Positions 42,941 to 50,924 of a DNA stretch of 64,000 nucleotides are shown in pieces. The stretch spans positions 1-64,000 of the forward strand of contig NZ_JBHVAL010000013.1 of NCBI RefSeq assembly GCF_042667405.1, read 5' to 3'. The position numbers and the translations under genes are program-made. This DNA is from Arthrobacter sp042667405 (GTDB lineage Bacteria > Actinomycetota > Actinomycetes > Actinomycetales > Micrococcaceae). Under the pieces are notes generated by a model. The model made no database searches. It was not told the origin of the DNA and saw only the letters and a program-made list of their open reading frames with translations. Positions within the stretch are counted from its first letter, which is position 1, and each line of letters opens with the position of its first letter.

Positions 42941-43849
42941 TTAGTGCGGCGCGGGCTCCTGTGCTGCGCGCTGCAGTTTGATCTCCATGGAATCGACACC
43001 CTCGGCAAAGGAGTCCATGCTTGCCCATGCTTCGTTCAACTGGCCGACAAGCGTCTGCACCGCCGCGGCGTCCAGCCCGTCCTCAAGGAAGAGCACCACA
43101 CGCAGTTCCGGACCCGGACCGCCGCCTTGCACCTGGCGCCCGTCGGCCGTGAGGGACGCAACGCCACCTCCGGCCCGCGTCTCAAGGCGCCGGACCGCGG
43201 GGAAAGCTGAAATTGTCGAAACGAGAGCAGTCTCCAGTTGATCATCCAGGTATGACGGCGTCCAGTCCTTCTGTTGGGCCAGAGCCCACAGGGCCGGTCG
43301 CCGGACCACGAAGGCGAAGTCGGAACCGGGATCCACAACCAGCAGCTGGGCGCCTTCCGATACTGCCGAAAGCGCCGCCCGCGCGGCGTAAACAGCCACC
43401 GGGCGCGCCTGCGGATGCCACAGTTCCAGAGCAGCCGCGGAGGTGAACACAGGCATTGCCGTACGGCCATCGGGTGCCTTGAGTGTGACCAATGCCATAT
43501 CGGCCTGTTTGTCGGCATGCAGCCCGTCAACGCCTTCGGCTTCCTCGGCCAGCTGGGCCACGACCGGAACAAAGACCCGGGCCGTAGCCAGGGAGGCTAC
43601 CACTTCGGCTTCGCCGCCGGTGCCGTTAAACAGCCCGGCTATGGCAGCGAGGTAGCCGGCGTCCGCGCTTCCGTCATCATCTTCGAAGTTGTGAATCTTG
43701 GCGTCGTCACCGGCAAGGCTCCTACCGGCCCACGGCTGGCCCGCCGAGTCCGTCGCCCCGCCCGCACCGGCCAACGCCGCCGCTATATGACCCGGCAGTT
43801 CACGCTTTTCCGGCTGGTGTGCCTCCTGCCCGGCTGTGTGACGGCCCAT
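42941..43849 (-). CDS. SseB family protein
   Basis: A 302-aa protein with an N-terminal disordered stretch (1-60) and an SseB domain (about 65-180: VFVPVVAQLAEEAE, MPVFTSAAALELWHP, the VAVYAARAAL segment), then a C-terminal region. SseB proteins have no agreed function in actinobacteria; they are routinely found after priA in this group. ATG 43849 overlaps the priA stop by one base (TGATG), so it is translationally coupled to the histidine genes. Confidence 0.85.
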   Translation of the reverse strand: MGRHTAGQEAHQPEKRELPGHIAAALAGAGGATDSAGQPWAGRSLAGDDAKIHNFEDDDGSADAGYLAAIAGLFNGTGGEAEVVASLATARVFVPVVAQLAEEAEGVDGLHADKQADMALVTLKAPDGRTAMPVFTSAAALELWHPQARPVAVYAARAALSAVSEGAQLLVVDPGSDFAFVVRRPALWALAQQKDWTPSYLDDQLETALVSTISAFPAVRRLETRAGGGVASLTADGRQVQGGGPGPELRVVLFLEDGLDAAAVQTLVGQLNEAWASMDSFAEGVDSMEIKLQRAAQEPAPH

Positions 43850-44592
43850 CAGCGGCGGCCGGCCACGTCCAGCGCTTCGGGCAAGGTGAAGGCGCCCGCA
43901 TACAGGGCCTTACCGACAATCGCACCCTCAACACCGAGCGGCACCAGTTCGCGCAGGACCCGGAGGTCCTCCAGGCTGGAGATACCGCCCGAAGCCACAA
44001 CCGGCTTGCCGGTCTTCTCCACCATCTGGCGCAGCAGATCCACGTTGGGGCCCTGCAAGGTGCCGTCCTTGGTCACATCCGTCACAACGTAACGGGCGCA
44101 TCCTGCGTCCTCGAGCCGGGCCAGCACTTCCCAGAGGTCCCCGCCCTCCTTCGTCCAGCCGCGGCCGGCAAGGGTGGTACCCCGGACATCAAGCCCGACG
44201 GCGATCTGGTCACCAAAACGCTCGATCGCCCGCTTGGTCCAGTCCGGGTTCTCCAATGCAGCCGTGCCAAGGTTCACCCGCGCAACGCCCAGTTCGAGGG
44301 CACGCTCAAGGGATTCGTCATCCCGCAGGCCGCCGGACAGCTCGACTTTGACGTTGAGCTGCGAAACAACCTCGCTGATGAGCGCGGCGTTGTTTCCCCG
44401 GCCGAAAGCGGCGTCCAAGTCAACCATGTGAACCCACTCCGCCCCGGCATTCTGCCAGTTGAGGGCTGCCTCGAGGGGAGTTCCATAGCTGGTTTCCGAA
44501 CCTGCCTCTCCTTGCAGGAGGCGCACCGCCTGGCCGTCGACAATATCGACGGCAGGCAGGAGTTCCAGGACGGACTGGGAGGAGGTGGTCAT
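43849..44592 (-). CDS. priA: PriA: bifunctional HisA/TrpF isomerase
   Basis: A 247-aa beta/alpha barrel for the Amadori isomerisations of histidine synthesis (ProFAR) and, in actinobacteria, tryptophan synthesis (PRA). Catalytic Asp16 lies in LLPAVDIVDG, and the second Asp in DVTKDGTLQGPN. PriA's dual role is known where trpF is missing; no trpF is visible here. Starts at ATG 44592, 46 bp after the small membrane protein gene. Confidence 0.93.
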   Translation of the reverse strand: MTTSSQSVLELLPAVDIVDGQAVRLLQGEAGSETSYGTPLEAALNWQNAGAEWVHMVDLDAAFGRGNNAALISEVVSQLNVKVELSGGLRDDESLERALELGVARVNLGTAALENPDWTKRAIERFGDQIAVGLDVRGTTLAGRGWTKEGGDLWEVLARLEDAGCARYVVTDVTKDGTLQGPNVDLLRQMVEKTGKPVVASGGISSLEDLRVLRELVPLGVEGAIVGKALYAGAFTLPEALDVAGRR

Positions 44593-44638
44593 GAGGGTCC
44601 TTGCAGTGTGAGGGTTCGCCGGCGTACCACGCCGCGAT

Positions 44639-44797
44639 TCAGTTGGCGGGAAGTGTCAGGAGGTAGGCAGCCAGCAGGGACATCCCGGCCAGCACGTAAA
44701 AAGAAATGGAAACCCAGCGGGGCTTCTTCTGTTGATGGAAGGAAAGTCCCCCACCCACCAACAGTCCCGCCAGGCCCATAAGGACTACAGACCACAT
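44639..44797 (-). CDS. Small two-helix membrane protein in the his cluster
   Basis: A 52-aa protein read directly from the sequence: TM helix 1 (about 3-18), a basic loop HQQKKPRW (21-28) and TM helix 2 (about 31-49), ending LPAN. It starts at ATG 44797, immediately after the hisH stop (TGAATG), so translation is coupled. Function unknown. Small proteins of this kind between hisH and priA recur in Arthrobacter, to my recollection. It is real on the basis of position, length and amphipathic design, but untested. Confidence 0.7.
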   Translation of the reverse strand: MWSVVLMGLAGLLVGGGLSFHQQKKPRWVSISFYVLAGMSLLAAYLLTLPAN

Positions 44798-45541
44798 TCA
44801 GGCAGCACCGCTCCCGGACGATTCCGGAGCGGGCTTCCGCAGGCCCTCGACCCAGTTGCGCAGGAGCCTTGCTCCGGCATCCCCTGATTTCTCGGGGTGG
44901 AACTGGGTAGCGCAGAGGGGACCATTCTCGACGGCGGCAATGAACCGTGCGCCGTGCTCGGACCAGGTAACCTTCGGGGGCTCCATGCGGGGCTGGACAA
45001 CATCGAAGTTCCACTCCTGCACCCCATACGAGTGCACGAAGTAGAAACGTTCCTGCTCGACCCCTGCGAAGAGTTTGGAACCTTCCGGGACGTCCACGGT
45101 GTTCCAGCCCATGTGCGGCACCACGGGAGCCGGAAGCAGCTCCACCTTGCCGGGCCATTCAGCCATGCCTTCGGACTCGGTGCCGTGCTCGACGCCGGCT
45201 TCGAAGAGCACCTGCAGGCCCACACAGATAGCAAGCACCGGACGCCCGCCGGCGACACGACGACCAATCATGCGGATGGCATCGACAGCTTTGAGTTCCT
45301 TCATCACGGTCTCGTAGGCACCGACTCCGGGAACAACCAGTCCGTCGGCGTTGAGCACGTCCTCCGGCTTGGAGCTGAGCAGCACGTGCGCTCCTGCCCT
45401 TTCGAGGGCGCGGACGGCGGAACGGACGTTCCCGGATCCGTAATCCAGAACTGTCACCGTGGGCTTGCCCTCCGGCGACTCCGGCTTCACCGAAGCGGTG
45501 GCGTCGGCCACTGCTCCGTCTTTCAAAAACTGGCCGCTCAC
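44798..45541 (-). CDS. hisH: Imidazole glycerol phosphate synthase subunit HisH
   Basis: Class I glutamine amidotransferase subunit that delivers ammonia to HisF. The 247-aa protein has nucleophile Cys106 in AICVGLQ and the His/Glu pair in ATQFHPEKSG. About 27 residues precede the usual TVTVLDYGSGN start. GTG 45541 overlaps the hisB stop (GTGA). HisF is not in this window. Confidence 0.95.
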   Translation of the reverse strand: MSGQFLKDGAVADATASVKPESPEGKPTVTVLDYGSGNVRSAVRALERAGAHVLLSSKPEDVLNADGLVVPGVGAYETVMKELKAVDAIRMIGRRVAGGRPVLAICVGLQVLFEAGVEHGTESEGMAEWPGKVELLPAPVVPHMGWNTVDVPEGSKLFAGVEQERFYFVHSYGVQEWNFDVVQPRMEPPKVTWSEHGARFIAAVENGPLCATQFHPEKSGDAGARLLRNWVEGLRKPAPESSGSGAA

Positions 45542-46164
45542 AGGGCCCCCTTGGTGGACGGGATTCCCTCAACACGGGGATCGGACTCAACGGCCGCACG
45601 GAGTGCACGCGCGAACGCCTTGAACTGGGCTTCGACAATGTGGTGCGGATCGCGGCCCGCGAGAACGTTCATGTGCAGGCAAATTCCCGCGTGCAAAGTG
45701 ATCGCTTCGAAGACGTGCCGGGTCAGTGAACCTGTGAAGTGGCCGCCGATGAGGTGGTACTCCTGCCCGGCAGGCTCACCGCCGTGCACCAGGTAGGGGC
45801 GGCCGGAAACATCCACGACGGCGTGCGCCAAGGCCTCGTCCAGCGGCACGGTGGCCTCGCCAAAACGACGGATGCCTGCCTTGTTGCCCAAGGCCGTACG
45901 CAGGACCTCGCCAAAGGTAATGGCGACGTCTTCCACGGTGTGGTGGGCATCGATGTGGGTGTCACCGGTGGCCTTGACGGTCATGTCGATCAGCGAGTGC
46001 TTGCACAGGGCGGTCAGCATGTGGTCGTAGAAGGGTACTGAAGTGCTGATGTCCGAAATGCCGGAGCCATCCAGGTTGATCTCCACCAGCACGGAAGACT
46101 CACTGGTGGTGCGCTCCATGCGGGCAGTGCGGGCAGCGGACGGCGTAGCGCCGGTTTCGCTCAT
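45538..46164 (-). CDS. hisB: Imidazoleglycerol-phosphate dehydratase
   Basis: A 208-aa manganese enzyme with the His-rich motifs DHMLTALCKHS and THIDAHHTVED (metal ligands) and a second set near the C-terminus (HAGICLHMNVLAGRDPHH). It lacks the HisB phosphatase domain, as expected in actinobacteria. ATG 46164, preceded by AAGGAC, is preferred over the earlier ATG 46209, which has no family homology. Confidence 0.95.
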   Translation of the reverse strand: MSETGATPSAARTARMERTTSESSVLVEINLDGSGISDISTSVPFYDHMLTALCKHSLIDMTVKATGDTHIDAHHTVEDVAITFGEVLRTALGNKAGIRRFGEATVPLDEALAHAVVDVSGRPYLVHGGEPAGQEYHLIGGHFTGSLTRHVFEAITLHAGICLHMNVLAGRDPHHIVEAQFKAFARALRAAVESDPRVEGIPSTKGAL

Positions 46165-46211
46165 TGGGGAACGTCCTTCTACAGGGAGGATGGGTTGGTC
46201 TATTGACAAGT

Positions 46212-47330
46212 TTAGGCGCGCTGGGAAACCGCGCCGTCCAGGAGGGCTTCCAGCGCCTCCAGGAAGGCAGTGGTTTCCGGCTCGGTTCCGGCCGTGACGC
46301 GCAAGTGCCCGGGGATGCCGACATCGCGGATCAGCACGCCGGCATCGAGCAGGCCCTGCCAGATCGTGTGAGGATCCTCCAGCCCGCCGAAAAAGACGTA
46401 GTTGGAGTCCGACGCCGCGGGCTTGAGTCCCATGCGGAGAAGTTCGGTCACGATGCGATCCCGCTGGACCTTGATGTCTTCGACGTCGGCCATAAGGGCT
46501 TCGCGGTGCGTCAAGGCCGCGAGGGCGGTGGCCTGGGTGATGGCTGAGAGGTGGTACGGGAGTCGTACCAGCCGGATCGCGTCTGTTACCTCCGGGGCCG
46601 CAGCCATGTAGCCAAGGCGTGCTCCAGCCAAGGCGAACGCCTTGCTCATGGTTCGGGAGACAATCAAACGCTCGCGCCCGGGCAGGAGGGTCAGGGCACT
46701 GGGAGTGTTGTCGTGGGCAAACTCGTGGTAGGCCTCATCCACGATCACGATGGCCTGACTTGCTTCGCCGGCTTCATACACAGCCTCAACCACATCCAGA
46801 GTCAAACCTGTGCCCGTTGGATTGTTCGGCGAGCACAGAAAGACGACGTTGGCCCCGGTCTCACGGACCTGTTGGGCTGCCGACTGCGCATCCAGTCCGT
46901 AGTCGTCGGCACGAACGCCACGGATGTACTCAGTGTCCGTTCCGCTGGCGAGCAACGGGTACATGGAGTACGTGGGAGGGAAACCAAGGGCTTTGCGCCC
47001 CGGGCCGCCGAATGCCTGGAGAATTTGCTGCAGGACTTCGTTGGAGCCGTTGGCAGCCCAGATGTTGTCCGCAGAAAGGCCGTGGCCGAGGTACTCCGCC
47101 AGGGCTACCCGAAGGTCGGTGAATTCGCGGTCCGGATAGCGGTTCAAGCCAGTGGCGGCGGCGGCCACTGCCTCCGTAATGGCCGCCTGCACATCAGCAG
47201 GGACGCCATGGGTGTTTTCGTTGACGTTGAGCAAAACGGGGACATCGAGCTGCGGTGCGCCGTAGGGGCTCAATCCACGCAGGTTGGTCCGGAGGGGAAG
47301 TCGGTCAAGTCGCTCAAGCTGCTCACTCAC
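46212..47330 (-). CDS. hisC: Histidinol-phosphate aminotransferase
   Basis: A 372-aa class I/II PLP enzyme. PLP-lysine in SRTMSKAFALAGARLGYM (about residue 222), NNPTGTG motif (about 160) and the ENTHG opening. GTG 47330 start. It is the first histidine gene here; hisD, usually next to hisC in actinobacteria, is not in the window. The 47-bp gap before hisB holds only the ribosome-binding region. Confidence 0.95.
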   Translation of the reverse strand: MSEQLERLDRLPLRTNLRGLSPYGAPQLDVPVLLNVNENTHGVPADVQAAITEAVAAAATGLNRYPDREFTDLRVALAEYLGHGLSADNIWAANGSNEVLQQILQAFGGPGRKALGFPPTYSMYPLLASGTDTEYIRGVRADDYGLDAQSAAQQVRETGANVVFLCSPNNPTGTGLTLDVVEAVYEAGEASQAIVIVDEAYHEFAHDNTPSALTLLPGRERLIVSRTMSKAFALAGARLGYMAAAPEVTDAIRLVRLPYHLSAITQATALAALTHREALMADVEDIKVQRDRIVTELLRMGLKPAASDSNYVFFGGLEDPHTIWQGLLDAGVLIRDVGIPGHLRVTAGTEPETTAFLEALEALLDGAVSQRA

Positions 47331-47409
47331 TACAACAGTTTAAGGGGCCACCGCGACTGCCGAGTAACTGTGACGTACGGGCAGAGGAAAGACACGCGTA
47401 TTGCGGGCA

Positions 47410-47769
47410 TCAGTGGGCCGGCACGAACAACTGCTGCCCTGGAAGGATCCGGCCACCACGGAGGTCGTTCAGCTGGATGATTTCGGCAATGACTTCACGC
47501 GGGTCCCGCTCCGGAGCCGCAGCGCCGGCAATACCCCACAGCGACTGGCCGGGCTGCACTGTCACGGACACCGCAACGGGCGGCTGCAACTGCGCCTGGG
47601 AGTCGGAAGCCTTTGCCGGCGAGGTGATAACCCCTGCGAGGCTAAGGAGAGCAGCCACCAGTAGCATGGCCGGGATACCAAAGAAGACCATGCGGCCTCG
47701 GCGGGTGAGGCGGAGACGTGCGGGCGCCGGAGCGGTGCGGAAATCAGCGAACGAAGTGATTGCGGACAT
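47410..47769 (-). CDS. LysM peptidoglycan-binding membrane protein, divergent from lexA (SOS cell-division inhibitor candidate)
   Basis: A 119-aa protein: basic cytoplasmic N-terminus with LRLTRRGRM, one TM helix (about 28-50) and an extracytoplasmic LysM domain (about 68-117: VTVQPGQSLWGIAG and LPGQQLFVP). In M. tuberculosis the divergent LysM neighbour of lexA, Rv2719c/ChiZ, is a DNA-damage-induced cell-division regulator; YneA in Bacillus holds the same place. Three LexA-like boxes and a TATAAA -10 (47903-47898) lie upstream. Role by synteny and architecture only. Confidence 0.85.
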   Translation of the reverse strand: MSAITSFADFRTAPAPARLRLTRRGRMVFFGIPAMLLVAALLSLAGVITSPAKASDSQAQLQPPVAVSVTVQPGQSLWGIAGAAAPERDPREVIAEIIQLNDLRGGRILPGQQLFVPAH

Positions 47770-47858
47770 GAGCTGAGCCCTTCTGAGCTATTGCGCCGCT
47801 CCGGAAGTCCCGGATCAGCGCTGCCAATTCATTGTGTTCCTCCCGGCGGCGCCGGATG

Positions 47859-47877
47859 TTCGAACGGCTTGTTCGAA
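47859..47877. promoter_or_regulatory. LexA-like box, lysM side
   Basis: TTCGAACGGCTTGTTCGAA has two perfect TTCGAA halves, but the spacing is one base longer than the usual TCGAAC-N4-GTTCGA. It lies just downstream of the expected lysM transcription start, so it could repress lysM by blocking elongation. Confidence 0.55.
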
Positions 47878-47901
47878 CATCCACCGTCAGCGCGAGGTTT
47901 A

Positions 47902-47917
47902 TAGAACACATATTCGA
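47902..47917. promoter_or_regulatory. LexA (SOS) box overlapping the lysM promoter
   Basis: TAGAACACATATTCGA differs from TCGAAC-N4-GTTCGA at two positions. It touches the candidate lysM -10 TATAAA (47903-47898). Confidence 0.65.
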
Positions 47918-47968
47918 ACCTTGCTATGACATTTTTAGCACTTATCAACGAACGGTGTCGAGACTCGC

Positions 47969-47984
47969 TAGAACAAATGTTTGA
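47969..47984. promoter_or_regulatory. LexA (SOS) box overlapping the lexA promoter
   Basis: TAGAACAAATGTTTGA differs from the consensus at two positions and overlaps the first part of the lexA -35 TTGATA. This is the expected site for autorepression. Confidence 0.7.
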
Positions 47985-48009
47985 TAAACGCCTGTGCCTG
48001 CCCTACGTT
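47981..48009 (+). promoter_or_regulatory. lexA promoter
   Basis: TTGATA (47981-47986), a 17-bp spacer and TACGTT (48004-48009). Transcription would start near 48016, leaving about a 100-nt leader. Confidence 0.65.
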
Positions 48010-48115
48010 TGAGTGAAGAAACAGCACTGTTTCAGTGGAACAGGAGGGTCTGACATTTTTTCCAGGCCCTGCATCCCCGGCTCTCTTCGGGGCGGAAGGA
48101 AAGGCATTGGCGAAC

Positions 48116-48859
48116 ATGGCAGCAAAAGCCACAGGCGGCGGGGCACCCCTGCGAAGCCAACAGCCTCAAAAGACTCCCAAGAGCCTGACCGTACGTCAGA
48201 AGAAGATCCTGGAGACCATCCAGCGGTCAGTCAATGACAACGGTTATCCGCCCAGCATGCGCGAGATTGGCGACACCGTAGGACTGGCCAGCCTGTCCAG
48301 CGTGACGCACCAGCTGTCACAGCTGGAAAAACTTGGCTACCTCCGCCGGGACCCCAAACGACCCCGCGCCATGGAAGTGTTGATGCCCCTGACCCTCGAC
48401 GGCGGCCCGATCCCGGGCGTCGAGGCTCCGGCAACGCTGCGAAGCGCCGGCGGCATGGCCGTCACCGAACTGGTAAGCGCCAGCGACACCGCCATGGTTC
48501 CGTTGGTCGGCCGCATTGCAGCAGGTGGTCCCATCCTCGCCGACCAGACCGTTGAGGACGTGCTCCCGCTGCCCAGGCAACTCGTGGGACACGGTGAGCT
48601 CTTCATGCTCAAAGTGGCAGGAGACTCAATGATCGATGCCGCCATCTGCGACGGCGACTGGGTGGTTGTCCGCCGTCAGAACGATGCCATCAACGGCGAC
48701 ATCGTGGCGGCGCTGCTCGATGATGAGGCCACCGTGAAAACGTTCCGTCAGCGGGACGGACACACCTGGCTGCTGCCCCAGAACACCCAGTACGAACCCA
48801 TTCTCGGCGACCAAGCCACCATCATGGGCAAGGTCGTGTCCGTACTTCGCTCCATCTAG
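48116..48859 (+). CDS. lexA: LexA repressor
   Basis: The 247-aa SOS repressor and self-cleaving serine peptidase. N-terminal winged HTH (about 24-88, with SMREIGDTVGLASLSSVTHQL), cleavage site Ala136-Gly137 in GRIAAGGP, and the Ser171/Lys208 dyad in GDSMID and ATVKTF. The frame opens at 48035, but ATG 48116 is the likelier start; TTG 48107 is also possible after GGAAGGAAAGG. Three SOS boxes lie in the 346-bp region before it. Confidence 0.95.
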   Translation: MAAKATGGGAPLRSQQPQKTPKSLTVRQKKILETIQRSVNDNGYPPSMREIGDTVGLASLSSVTHQLSQLEKLGYLRRDPKRPRAMEVLMPLTLDGGPIPGVEAPATLRSAGGMAVTELVSASDTAMVPLVGRIAAGGPILADQTVEDVLPLPRQLVGHGELFMLKVAGDSMIDAAICDGDWVVVRRQNDAINGDIVAALLDDEATVKTFRQRDGHTWLLPQNTQYEPILGDQATIMGKVVSVLRSI

Positions 48860-48863
48860 CCTC

Positions 48864-50924
48864 TCAGGCCTTCCGGGCGGATTCCAGGCGCTCCAGGACC
48901 CCACGTACCACCGAACGGTCCGTCGTGGCCCAGAAGGGAGGCAGAGCGGCCCGCAGGAACCCTCCATACCGTTCTGTCGAGAGCCGTGAATCCAGGACGG
49001 CCACTACCCCCTTGTCCCCCGTTGAACGGATCAGGCGCCCCGCGCCCTGCGCCAGCCGGATGGCAGCGTGGGTGGCCGAAACCGCCATGAATCCGTTGCC
49101 GCCGGACTGCGCCACCGCACGGGAGCGGGCAGTCATGAGGGGGTCATCGGGCCGCGGGAACGGAATCCGGTCAATGACCACCAGGCGGCATGAACCGCCT
49201 GGCACGTCCACGCCCTGCCACAGGGACATGGTTCCGAAAAGGCACGTATCCGGCTCATCGGCGAATTGCTTGACCAGGGCGGCCATAGTGGACTCACCCT
49301 GGCAGAGAATGTCCACGTCCAGGCGCAGGCGCATGGCGTCGGCCGCTTCTTCGGCTGCCCGCCGTGATGAGAACAGGCACAGGGCTCCCCCACCCGATGC
49401 CCGGATCAAATCTTCCAGTTCATCAAGGGCCTCAGGGGATGTACCCCGGCCTGGCTTGGGAAGGTGCTTAGCCACGTACAGCACCCCCTGTTTGGGGTAA
49501 TCGAAAGGCGAGCCGACGTCGATTCCCGTCCAGCTCGGGGCGCCGTCGCCGATCAGTCCCAGCCCACCCGCGGCGGGCTCAAAAGCGGAGCCGATGGCCA
49601 GTGTCGCCGATGTCAGCACCACCGTGTGTCCTGCAAACAAACCCTCGCGCAACCGGCCCGCCACGCTCAGGGGCGCGATGTTGATGAGCGCCGGAGCAGT
49701 CTCGTCTGGTTGTGAGTAGCCCTGCTGGGGATCAAAGGTGCTGTTTCGGGAGAACCACACCACTTCTCGGTTCTCCTTGGCGGCAAGCATCCGCTCACAC
49801 AGCTCAAGGATGAGCATGAGCCGGGAGCGCGCCAGTTGGCGGCCGCCGTCGGCCGCGTTGGATGCATCGGTCTTCGAGTCGGACAGTGCGGCACGTGTGG
49901 CGTCGCGCAGCTGGTCCAGGCAGTCAAGCTGTTCGTCGTTGAGCCCGCCGGGCAGCAGCCCGTTGGGAACTCCCGCGATAGCCATATCAAGGCGGTCCGC
50001 GGCCGCGTTCAGGGCATCGACCGTAATGGCCGTGTGTTTGCGTGCACTCGATGCTGCGGCATGGACCATGGCCACGGACAGCTGCCCGGTAACCGCGCCG
50101 GTGACGCGGTCCTGCAGTTCGTGGGCTTCGTCTACCACCACGACATCGTATTCGGGCAGGACGGCCAGTCCCTCGAAGGCACTGACGGCCAGCATGGCGT
50201 GGTTGGTGACGACGACGTCGGCCTCAGCGGCCCGGGCCCGGGCGAGCTCGCTGAAGCACTCCTCCGCGAGAGGGCATTTCTGGGCCCCCAGGCACTCCAT
50301 GGACGTCACGGACACCTGTCGCCAGGCCCGGTCCGTGACGCCGGGCATCAGTTCATCGCGGTCGCCTGTGGCTGTCTTTTCAGCCCATTCACGAAGGCGG
50401 ACAACTTCCTTGCCCAGTTGTGATTGCGGTCCTCCCATGGATGCCGCGAAGTGCGGAACACTGGTGTCCTCGCCCAGGGAGAACAGTTGGCCCTCCGACG
50501 GCTCTTCACTGGGAAAGCCGCCCTCCAGCTTCTGCAGGCAGACGTAGTTGGCACGGCCCTTCACGAGCGCCACGTTGACCGGCCGCTCGAGTGCGGGGTT
50601 GATGGTCTCCAGCAACCGCGGCAGGTCCCTGCCGACAATCTGGGTCTGGAGAGCCAAGGTGGCGGTGGACACGAGCGTCGGTTTGTCGCTGTCCATGGAA
50701 TGCGCGATCAGCGGAATCAGGTAAGCCAAGGACTTACCTGTTCCCGTTCCCGCCTGGACCAGCAGATGCTCCCCGTTTTCGATGGCCCGGGTTACGTGCT
50801 TGGCCATTTCGTGCTGGCCGGCACGGCTTTGCCCGCCCATGCCGGCCACAGCCCGGTCCAACAGTTCGAGGGTGGTCTTCTCCCCCACCGACTCGACGGC
50901 GTCCGCCGCCACCTTCTCAACCAT
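48864..50924 (-). CDS. DinG/XPD-type ATP-dependent DNA helicase
   Basis: A 686-aa iron-sulfur superfamily 2 helicase. Walker A QAGTGTGKS (57-65), DEAH box in VVVDEAHEL (about 240), four cysteines for the 4Fe-4S cluster (YVCLQK, MECLGAQKCPLAEECF) and C-terminal motifs with FGTMSLWQGVDVPG and the QGAGRLIRS segment. DinG unwinds R-loops and forked DNA and is SOS-linked in several bacteria. I find no clear LexA box directly before it. ATG 50924 overlaps the hflX stop by 8 bp. The frame is open a further 27 codons upstream, within hflX. Confidence 0.92.
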   Translation of the reverse strand: MVEKVAADAVESVGEKTTLELLDRAVAGMGGQSRAGQHEMAKHVTRAIENGEHLLVQAGTGTGKSLAYLIPLIAHSMDSDKPTLVSTATLALQTQIVGRDLPRLLETINPALERPVNVALVKGRANYVCLQKLEGGFPSEEPSEGQLFSLGEDTSVPHFAASMGGPQSQLGKEVVRLREWAEKTATGDRDELMPGVTDRAWRQVSVTSMECLGAQKCPLAEECFSELARARAAEADVVVTNHAMLAVSAFEGLAVLPEYDVVVVDEAHELQDRVTGAVTGQLSVAMVHAAASSARKHTAITVDALNAAADRLDMAIAGVPNGLLPGGLNDEQLDCLDQLRDATRAALSDSKTDASNAADGGRQLARSRLMLILELCERMLAAKENREVVWFSRNSTFDPQQGYSQPDETAPALINIAPLSVAGRLREGLFAGHTVVLTSATLAIGSAFEPAAGGLGLIGDGAPSWTGIDVGSPFDYPKQGVLYVAKHLPKPGRGTSPEALDELEDLIRASGGGALCLFSSRRAAEEAADAMRLRLDVDILCQGESTMAALVKQFADEPDTCLFGTMSLWQGVDVPGGSCRLVVIDRIPFPRPDDPLMTARSRAVAQSGGNGFMAVSATHAAIRLAQGAGRLIRSTGDKGVVAVLDSRLSTERYGGFLRAALPPFWATTDRSVVRGVLERLESARKA

